This document shows positions 55,831 through 64,000 of a stretch of 64,000 nt of DNA, in pieces. Location of the stretch: contig JAEILZ010000003.1 of the NCBI GenBank assembly GCA_018873225.1, positions 4,898,001-4,962,000 on the forward strand. The letters run 5' to 3'. This DNA is from [Phialemoniopsis] sp. UDSM-2020. Taxonomy: Eukaryota > Ascomycota > Sordariomycetes > Thyridiales > Thyridiaceae. Positions within the stretch are counted from its first letter, which is position 1. Each line of letters starts with the position of its first letter. The notes under the pieces were generated by a model, which made no database searches, was not told where the DNA came from, and saw only the letters and a list, made by a program, of their open reading frames with translations. A program made the translations under genes and the position numbers.

Positions 55831-56832
55831 CTAGAGGGTGATCTGGGTGATATATCGCCGGAAAAGCGGACATGACTTGCCTAGATTCATAAATCCATTC
55901 ACTTTCTTCACGCTTTCCACTCTGATCACTTTCTTCACTTTGTCTTTTACTATCTCAACTTCAAATCGACATGATGCACAATAAAGTGTTACAAAAGCAA
56001 ATAGATGCTATTGCTCGCGCAAAGCAACTCGGATATGAATATAGACGACATCTGTTCATTTGCACCGCGGAATGTGTACCGTCTCGGCATAAAGTTCCTC
56101 TGGCGTGCTTAAAGGGGGGTTTAAACGGCTCAAATTGTCTGTTCCGCCTATGAATAGAGCGCAATGCATAGGAGAAAGCTACGCATGGGGCAGGATGATA
56201 TTTCAGCCGAGTCATAGAGATGTTGAAATGGAAGCTGGAAACTTAATCCCTGATCAGATGATGCTTGTCGTATTTGTTCTTCGTCTGTGGTGATGGCACG
56301 ACAACGACCGCAAAGCTTTGGGCGGGTAGAGGCTTCTTTGCATCCAGCCTTGATGGTTGGGCCAAAGCCGATGTCTGCAATAGTTTGAGCTCTGTCCATG
56401 GTGTGGGCGCGAAGACCAAAATTCTCAGAAAAGAGATCATTGGCGAAGTGGCAGGGTGTCAGGTGCTGGAAATGTGGTTTGCCGCAAGGCAACAAGTAGA
56501 CATGCATGATGCTTGGATCATCCATGCATAAGCGAAGGCTGAATTCAATGTACATTTTGTAGCATGCACGTGTCTACCTAATCAAATTTCAGACCACTTA
56601 TGAATTCTTGAGACAAATAAGCAAGCCATGCTCATCATACTTTCAATTGATCCCTGTGTTAAGCAGATAGTTCTTCAGAGTCATGGGAACAGAGGCGCCG
56701 GTTTTGTTGCATTCAAGATTTCTATGGGAAGATGCCGTCTGTACATGTATTCCTTAAGTTCAGACAAAGGGAAGTAGTTGATGAAATCAAAATTGGGGTG
56801 ATTGAGCATCACTAGTGGCGGCGATGAGACCT
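55831..56832. other. Intergenic region with one small doubtful ORF
   Basis: 1.0 kb. A 60-codon ORF at 55971-56153 (+), starting MMHNKVLQKQIDAIARAKQL, follows a pyrimidine-rich stretch (55900-55965) like a fungal core promoter. It has no signal peptide or known domain and I do not call it a gene. Confidence 0.3.
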
Positions 56833-58621
56833 TTAAAGTGCCGCATTGTTATGGATGGCCTTGGGTCCACCATTACGCGAGTAAGCATTGTCAACAATAT
56901 ACTTTTTCAACGCTTCAACAGACCGAATGTTCGCCGCGGTCTCGGGCAGACCCAAGAAGTACGCAGCCAGTCCTGCGGTCTTGGCAGATGCTGTGTCCAG
57001 GACAGGAAGATTAGTATCTCACTATGAGTGCCAAGGGGGACGGTTGCGCTGATGTGCCGAGGAGACTCACAAATCGATGTGCCATCATTGTGATAGATAT
57101 AATCATATTCGGGGTTGCCAGCGTCTATGGGGATCTCACAATCCACACCGGGCGCATACACGGCAACGTAGTCTGCCGTATCGGACTTGATCCACTTGTG
57201 ACCGTCGTTATCCACGGCGCCGACGACCATGAGAGCAGGCACAGCCAGGGGATTCCCGGGCAGGGCAAATAGTTGAGGAATCTCGCGGATGGGCTGGAGA
57301 GCGTGTTAGTGCTGGTCAAAATATGCTCCTACGGGAGAGGATCAGCGAGTGACTCACCAGACCCGAGTTGCCCGAAGCGGTGACGGGCAAGAGCCCGAGG
57401 CTCGCCAGCCGGTTGAGCCGCTCGGACAGGTTTCTTTTGAAGCCGGAGCCGAATGCCGAGTAGCCCCAGGATAGGTTGATCACTCCGATGTCCGTCACTC
57501 TGCCGGTGTTTTTGGCAGCCTTCCATTCGGACTCGATGACGTCGAGGGCATTGATGGCCCATTGCCTGCCATCGCGCCAGCTGTACTCTACCACCACGGG
57601 TTCCGCCTCCCTTGCCACACCGTAGATGCCGCCAGCTGCCATGGCCAACATGGCGGTGCCGTGGTCATCGCCTCTCGGCTTCCGGTCGCCTTGGAAGCCT
57701 GGTGGCCCTATAAAGAGGTTGGCCCCAATCTTCTGCCTCATCGTCCGGCCAGTGCTGTCGGTCTTATTGAATTCCTACAAGTCGACCGGTAGTTAGCCCT
57801 GCACCGCCAGTGGGATTCCCATGATCGTCTTCTCACATGCAGAGACAGGTCGGTGTAGCCTGCGTCCAGGATGTACAACCTGACACGTCGGGCCGGGGTC
57901 TTATCGTAGACGAAAGGGTCGCGCCAGACGCCTTGGGGGTTCGAGATGAAGGCAAGATCCGGTGACGCTGGAAACTGAGTTTCCCAATCCCCATCCCGCT
58001 CTACCAACTTGGCGGTCTTGTTCAGAAGTTGGTCTAGCTCGTCACTCTCTTGATAACGCGCTCCCTTGGCATGATACCGTTTGGAGGGATCCTTGCAGTT
58101 GTCTGTGCACTTGACCTCGACCTCCAGGCACTGTCCCATGGCGTTATCGTATCAGCATCTGTACAACACACCGGGTTCGAGATGAAACATACCTGTTTGA
58201 GCATCGTCACCTTCGTTGACTGTTCTAGCGTGAGGAACGAGCGGAAGTACATGATGCCCCAACCATTCTGAGACTCCCACTCCCTGGTGGCCGGATCAAA
58301 CCTGAGCAACGTCTCGCGGAGCACGTCCACGTTGTTGCCGTCGGACGGCCACACGACGTATTCGCGCCTGTTGCCCTCCTCAGCGTTGCACTGGGCAATT
58401 GTCTGGTCGGCCTTCTCGGCAGTCACAGCGGACACGGCCGACCCGGTGCCGACGATCATACCGAAACCTTCGGGGGCGTAGCCAATGTCCACTATCGAAG
58501 ACTCATTGACTTGGACAAACACGCAGGACTCGAGATAATGGTCTGCACTGGCTTCCATGCCCACCTTGGCAGTGTGGGCGGCGAGGATGGGACGGTTGTT
58601 CGGGTGGCCCGGACCGCTGAT
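56833..58621 (-). CDS. Subtilisin-like serine protease (S8) part, probably 3' exons of the SGNH/VCBS gene
   Basis: Five exons: 58621-58193, 58130-57837, 57774-57358, 57293-57071 and 56990-56833, 507 codons including stop. The S8 triad is complete: Asp in RLYILDAGYTDL, His in DDHGTAMLAMAAG, Ser in NDGTSISSAKTAGLAAY (the last split by an intron), with the oxyanion Asn in TASGNSGL. About 190 residues of unknown fold precede the protease domain (YLESCVFVQVNESSIVDIGY). The frame has no ATG at its 5' end; it opens at a splice acceptor (CTAAT branch, CTCCAG) in phase 0, exactly matching the phase-0 donor that ends the SGNH/VCBS exon at 58863. If it were a separate gene the first ATG would be at 58558, without a signal peptide. 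I favour one fused gene. Confidence 0.85.
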
Positions 58622-58678
58622 CTGGAGTTCGGTGTTCAATTAGCTATGCTTCCCCCGCCAAGAGACAACTTGGACTCC

Positions 58679-58698
58679 AAAAAAAAAAAAAAAAAAAA
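58679..58698. repeat. Poly-A run (poly-T on the coding strand)
   Basis: Twenty consecutive A on the plus strand. On the minus strand it is a T-run within the proposed 241-nt intron (58862-58622) that links the SGNH/VCBS and protease parts. Confidence 0.9.
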
Positions 58699-58862
58699 CA
58701 ACATGGAGTGATTGTGAGTGGTGGCTTTGTTGTGGGTCGAGATCCATGGATCGAACGATGTTGGGGGTGGCTGTGGGTTTGGTGTTTGGTGGGTAGGATG
58801 CAGGATGGAAGGGTGGAAAATGGATCCGCGCCAAGAACTTAAGGCTTACTATATGTACTTAC

Positions 58863-61800
58863 CTGGCTGATAAGCGCGCCGTTTACTACAGCGCTCATGA
58901 GGATGACGCCACCCGCGACGACGAGCGGTAGCGCACGCTTCTCGTGCTCGGCGTGCTGAGCCAACGAGGCGGCTGTGCTCCTGTACATGAGCGTGTTGCC
59001 CGTGTGCTTGACATGCATGCTGTGCGGCGAGTCGTTGAGTGTGCCCTCGCCGACGGCAACCCACTCGTCGCTCGCCCCACGCTTGGTGAGCGTGCAGTGC
59101 AGGCCGCAGTCCTCGCTGGTCGCCTCGGCCCAGCGGGGGAGCGGCGTGAAGGTGTGACCAGGCGTTCCGGTGTAGTTGGATGGCTCGCCGTCGCGCTTCG
59201 AGATGGCCTTCATAACGGTCTCGTTCTCGAGAAGAGACAGCATAAGCCACTCCAACGTCTCACCCACACAGCCAATGAAGTTTCCATCTGGGCCTTCGGC
59301 GACTTGGTTACACTTTAGATTGTTCGGAAGCTGGTCCACCCGGCTGCCGGTGTACAAGACGCTGAAAGCAGTGTTTGCATCGCCCTCGAACTCATAGCGG
59401 AAGAAATCGCCGGTCTTGTGAATGGCTGTGTCATCATCCGGATCATCCAGCGAGGGGATCGGTATACTGGGGAGTTCTTGGAGATCAGGATCCATCTCGA
59501 CGCCAATGGTGCATTCATCCGGGCAGTAGCCATACGTGCACGTGAAGTTGCAGAGGGGTGTGAAAGCCTGGTCGAGCCCGGGCGCCGCAAAGCCGTCGAG
59601 GTTGTCTTCCGCAGGGCCGGTGTTGTACGTCCCTTGGCGGGTACACGTACACGGAGGTGGGCAGAAACCACGAGCACAGGCATACTTGCAGACGTCCTCA
59701 AAGATACCAGGTCCAGTGCCCTCCACGCAGCCGTTTCCGGTCTCGGGGATACCCGGTCCAGTACCCCCACCAGAGTCGTCACCGGGCACTGCAGGCAGGT
59801 TGACATTCATATCGGCATCATCACCAGTAGCATCCGTCAAGCCGCATCCAGGATGAAGTGAGGTCTGGGCAACGTTCTCGAAGGTCTTCAGGACGTAGTG
59901 CTCGTCGGCGAAGCCATCACCGTTGAGGTCCGCGTAGTAAATGCAAGTGCCAGCAACGAGACCAGCATATGCTATCTTGTCTTGGACTCTCCAGCCGAAG
60001 ATGCTCCCAGCGGCTTCCTCCGGCTTCTTCTGGCCTTCGTTGTACCAGACGAATGTGTCGCCGGAGAACTTTTCGATCCAGAGCAGGTCCTCACGGCCAT
60101 CACCGTTGACATCGGCGAAGCGAAGGTTGGCGCGGTCCTTCTTAATGGAAATCTTGATCTGAGAGACGGGTCCGAAGGAGTCATCGTCGTTGTGAACCTG
60201 GCCCATGATCTTGCTATCGGGGTGGAGACACATGTAATCGGCGCGACCATTGCCCGTGAGGTCAGCGAAGCGGACGGCAAGATCAAAGATGCCCACACCA
60301 CGCTTCTGGTCGCACTTGAGGTTGGGGTACGACTTCTCTGTCCACTCCCAGCGGCCGCTCCCAGGGAAGTTGTTGATCCAGACGGTCACGGCACCAGTCA
60401 TGGGGTCGGCATAAATAATGTCGCACGCGCCGTCGTTGTTCCAATCGGAAAGATGCAGGTCTTTGCGGTTGATATTGCGCGGTGGGTTCCAGATAACGCC
60501 CTTGTAGTCCCAATATCCATCTGGGTCGCTGTCCTTGATCGTGCCCTTGCCCCTGTTGGCCCAAAGTTCGAGCTTGCCGACACTCCAGAACCACGCGTAG
60601 TCCGCCATGCCATTCTTGTGGCCCATCATGTTGCAGTACCGGTTGCCATCCGCGACGAGCTTGGTGGCGCCACCGCCCGCGTTTGCCCATACCCTCATCT
60701 TGAAGTCATGCTTCTTTCCGTTCTCGGCGTGCTCCATAAAGACGTAGTCCTTCCGGGGCAGGTTGCCAAAGATGTTCTCTTCGCCGTAGATGCGGGCGAA
60801 GTGGATCCGACCCCTGAGGTTTTTCTCCTTATCGTTGACGAAACCGCCCATGCCCTTGTATGCTTTTTCGGTGGTGCCCTTGAGGAAACCCTCACGCCAA
60901 GCGACATTGAGACCGCCCCCTTCCTTGCCCTTCTTGCAGCTTCGCGAATTGGTCCAGAGATGTCCCGAACCATCCGTGTCAAGCCAGATCGCATCGTCGC
61001 GGCCATCGCCATTGACATCCTCAAATTTGAGTCCATAACCACCGCCCATAGCCGGGTCTTTCTCGTAATTCTTGGTCTCCCACCGGATGCCAAGGTCCTG
61101 CCAGTACTCGGGAGCGTCGGTGTTGCCACCATTCCTCCAGAACCGGACATTGCCGTCATAGTCCACACGTCCGAAGTCGCCACGGCCGTCTCCATCGATA
61201 TCGGCGAGAATGACAAAGGGGCGCTTGTAGCCGTTCGTGTCCATGATCTTGGCGCTGGCGCTGACACGCTTGAATGTCGGAGGCTTACCAGCACCCCTAA
61301 TTCCGTCGCCTTGGTTGATCGACAGGTAGGCATTGCCGTCTGCATCGACGTAGACCAGATCATCTAGGCCGTCTCCGTTCATATCGATGAAATTGACACC
61401 TTCGGCGTATCTGCAGTCCAGATCTCCCTTCATGTCCTGTCCTTTGATGAATCGGCCCTTGCCATCGGCGGAGTTCGCCCACGTAGCGTAGACTTGCGTC
61501 GTGTCCGAGTCGGGGATCCACGCGACCAAGTCGTCGTGCTTGGGGCTGTACAGACGGGCGAACTTCCACTGGCCACGGTCCCAGTCGCTAGTCGCCTCCC
61601 AGAGAATGCCCTTCTCGGAGGCCTGGTGATAGTAGATGCCGTCGTCGTAACCACTGCCGCGTTGGGTCAGTCCGCCAGCATCGGTGCCGGTGCCTTCGAA
61701 TTTGTCGCAGACGCCCTCACCGAGGACGATCTCGCCGGGCTTGACGACCTTGTTGTCACGTAGGGCGCGCCTGATAGAGTTGTAGAACACGGAGGCCATC

Positions 61801-62770
61801 ATGGCATGACCTTTATCGTTGGGATGCACCGCAGGAGTCTCTCCCGCCAGATAGTCCGTGTTCAAGTTGAACCAAGGATTTCCTTGTCCCATAGGGTGCA
61901 TCTCGGCGAGGTAAATACACTTTCCCTCGCCAGCGCGCCGTTTAACGAGGTCACGATACTGGTCGTTGATGCCAGGGGAGTTAGCAGCCCCATTGCCATT
62001 GTTGGTGGGGAGGAGCGTGGAAAGCATGATGCAAGTCTGCGACATGCCGTCGCCATTCCAAATTGTGTTGAGCATGCTGTCCATACGATTGCCAGCGTTG
62101 GGCAGATCGACGGCGCCATTGGCGTCGTTGGTGCCCGCGTTGATGATGACGATGTTGGGCTGTGAACAGCAGTCAGTTTACCGATGTGGAGAGTTTCAGA
62201 GTAGTCAGTGACACGTCAACTCACCCTGTAGCCCAGGGTGCGCTTGGCCCTGTTTTCAATCTGCGTGATGATATCTCCGGAATGGGCTTCGTGGTCCTAG
62301 ACAGTTTATTGGCCGTCAGTCTTTAGTCGGGCAAAGCCGCCTGGTAACCCAGGGGCGAGACAACTCACATTGTCTATCATTGGTCCGTTGTCGAAGCTAC
62401 CAACGTAATTGACTTCATAGCCATCTCTTCTTAGTGCATCTCGAAGAGGCTTGCGAAGACTATTCATTATCAGGATTTCAGGTGTTCCAAGACAATGGGG
62501 AATACGGGCCTACCCATTGCCATTTGACGATCCCACGCCACTCATGATGGACGCGCCGAGAGGCATAATGCGCAATGGGATGGAGGTATCGCGGGCCTTG
62601 AGACCCAACACCGGGAACCCAGACTCGACGAAGTGTTGTGTTTCATTGAGTGCTTCGCCATGATCAATTGACCGGCTAGGGGCAGCCGTGGCCGTCGGGA
62701 TGCTGGACAGCAAGGAGAGCGCCGTGACGGTGAGCCACAGAGCCCTCCGTGTCTTTGACTGATCGTGCAT
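58863..62770 (-). CDS. Secreted SGNH/GDSL esterase with VCBS/FG-GAP repeats
   Basis: Exons 62770-62514, 62459-62369, 62296-62225 and 62159-58863, 1239 codons. If not spliced onward, the frame would stop at 58839 after 8 more codons. The signal peptide is ALWLTVTALSLLSSIPTATA. SGNH blocks: MPLGASIMSGVGSS (catalytic Ser near residue 74, with Ala where Asp is usual), INAGTNDANG, and HPNDKGH holding the Asp and His. Seven calcium-loop repeats of D-x-[ND]-x-[DN]-G type follow (DMNGDGLDD, DIDGDGRGD, DVNGDGRDD, DWNNDGACD, DLTGNGRAD, DVNGDGRED, DLNGDGFAD), a probable beta-propeller. Then come two Cys motifs (CKYACARGFCPPPC, CNFTCTYGYCPDEC) also seen in fungal wall-active proteins, and a hydrophobic helix (LPLVVAGGVILMSAVVNGAL). 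It probably deacetylates or de-esterifies polysaccharides outside the cell. Confidence 0.9.
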
Positions 62771-64000
62771 GATCAAGAATGGCAGAACAGCCTGTGGAAA
62801 GAGTGGACGAGAGTGAGAAGCACCTCGGTGGGAGAGCAGAACAGTCTAACCCTTCATACGGGAGTACCAGGCTTAATATTGTATTCTAATATTGTATTGG
62901 TAGACTACATCCACGGGATGCTACTACGGCATGGCGTCGCGTCTCGCGGCGATGAACAATCTTTCACTCTGCATTGAACTACGAGAAGGAGCGGCGCGAA
63001 GGAGGAGATTGAGGCTTTGCAGCACCTAGGTATTAGCCCTTCCTCCTAGTTTACAAGGGTTGAAAGGCTTAATATCGCTTGATTTGACGTATTCCACGCA
63101 TTTCGGTTTTCTGGGCCACGGAAATTAGGGAGCACGTTCCCTTTATCATTGCCTCATGCCATAAAAATAATTTTCAGTTCCTTCAGTCCCATTTAGCGTG
63201 CAGTGAGGCTCCGCCGAGATAGTGCTTACTGTACTGCATGGGATCAGCCCTCATACTCCGGAGGTAGACAAATGACCCTATGGCGGATACTCTGGTCTTG
63301 GCTGTCATACAACTGAAACAGAAGAAGCTTCTAGTGTAGGATTTGACCAGGTTAGCATTGTCAGATCTCGGAATCTATTCCCTGAAGTGCCGCAACTGCA
63401 CTCACGCGCGCATAGATGCCCTCTTGAGTAATTGAGATCCCTGTCTCTGTTAGCTATTTGCTGAAGATCGCGTTCAGTCACGCGAGCGCAGTTGCGGCTC
63501 TTGAGGGCTAATGAGCAAGACTAACCTCCCTGGACAGTCTGGCTCCATCTCCACTATTGATTATTCAGCGAGGCCGTAAATACAGGGGGATTTTGCAGGG
63601 ATCGAAAGACCAAAGCAGAACAGGTGTACTTCGTACGAGTAGTTCCGGCTCTTAAGGGGACAGGGGATAGAGGATAGGAAAAGTCACGTATTTGCAAGAT
63701 GCTTTCGAAGATGAACGCTCAAACTGTCAAGTAGTGGGCACGATTTAGTCAATTACGATGCAGGCGATCGAGAGCAGCCTGAATTATGAGAAGGATGTCT
63801 TCAATCACAAATTCTGGATAGCGAACTAAAATCCTTCATTCCGAACAGCACGTTCGAAGCTGGCGCGGGCAGGAGTGCGACTTGGCTCCTGAAGGCGTTC
63901 AATGTGGCTGACTCGTGGAAAGTGGATCGATCATCCTCCCAATGGTCAAGTATCAAAAGCAATGCACTATAATGTATTGATCATTCTCAATAGGATTCCC
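62771..64000. other. Promoter of the SGNH gene and right-edge non-coding DNA
   Basis: 1.23 kb with no supported gene. An 11-bp perfect inverted repeat (GCCGCAACTGC at 63389-63399 and GCAGTTGCGGC at 63488-63498) encloses about 88 bp. No tRNA or other RNA structure was recognised. Confidence 0.4.

Noticed and set aside
55971..56153. 60-codon ORF after a pyrimidine-rich stretch
   Set aside because: No domain, signal peptide or plausible second exon; coding support is too weak to call it a gene.
58640..58765. Start codon near 58766 (MDLDPQQSHH...) as the first exon of a separate protease gene
   Set aside because: It would need a GTTGTT donor directly before the T-run; the GTAAGT donor at the end of the VCBS exon is a far better partner for the same acceptor.
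59898..61367. 489-codon open frame on the plus strand opposite the VCBS repeats
   Set aside because: It mirrors the repeat-rich, GC-biased coding strand, has no recognisable domain, and the minus-strand frame has clear SGNH and calcium-loop motifs.
1..64000. Secondary-metabolite cluster, CRISPR array or intact transposon
   Set aside because: No core biosynthetic enzyme, no spaced direct-repeat array and no transposase or reverse transcriptase frame was recognised on either strand.

Overview
The window is nuclear DNA of a filamentous ascomycete (Pezizomycotina, most likely a Sordariomycete). The evidence is the many short GT-AG introns of about 50-90 nt with CTAAC/CTGAC-type branch sites, the binuclear Zn2Cys6 regulators, fungal-only families (DUF6594, HeLo-like N-terminal domain) and a large complement of secreted carbohydrate-active enzymes. 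I assembled about 21 protein-coding genes by joining open frames across introns with matching phase. No rRNA, tRNA, CRISPR array or intact transposon was recognised.

Layout. 1-507: 3' end of a CorA-like membrane protein. 698-13781: six genes that look like a catabolic cluster for an amine or amino-acid derivative: peroxisomal copper amine oxidase, succinate-semialdehyde-type aldehyde dehydrogenase, a creatinase/ectoine-hydrolase-like M24 protein, an ArgE-like M20 deacylase, a Zn2Cys6 regulator and an amino-acid permease. 14355-19444: three paralogous, uncharacterised cysteine-rich small proteins on the minus strand, separated by long non-coding stretches. 22407-24182: adenylosuccinate synthetase with eight exons, one of 14 nt. 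25280-27601: a second Zn2Cys6 regulator. 27942-31899: a small secreted Cys-rich protein, a DUF6594 membrane protein and a Ser/Lys-rich protein with a retropepsin-like D-T-G motif. 32714-35549: aldo/keto reductase and a PL7-type (alginate-lyase fold) polysaccharide lyase. 37046-42117: an unknown secreted protein, a HeLo-like/coiled-coil protein and a small protein with an expanded Cys cluster. 43375-44792: GPI-anchored GH10 xylanase. 45922-54245: MFS sugar transporter, GH78 alpha-L-rhamnosidase and a C2H2+Zn2Cys6 regulator, a likely rhamnoside-use module. 54965-55830: decayed MFS transporter. 56833-62770: an SGNH esterase with calcium-binding VCBS repeats that appears to splice in phase into a complete subtilisin-like protease.

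How the genes work together (inference). The first cluster has parts parallel to the bacterial ectoine route: ring or amide opening (M24 creatinase fold), deacylation (M20), removal of a primary amine (amine oxidase in place of a transaminase) and oxidation of a semialdehyde (ALDH), plus uptake and regulation. The rhamnoside module pairs uptake, cytosolic hydrolysis and its own regulator. The xylanase, PL7 lyase, SGNH/VCBS protein and subtilase fit a plant-associated or saprotrophic lifestyle. Exon boundaries are read by eye from splice consensus and frame continuity and have not been tested against transcripts.
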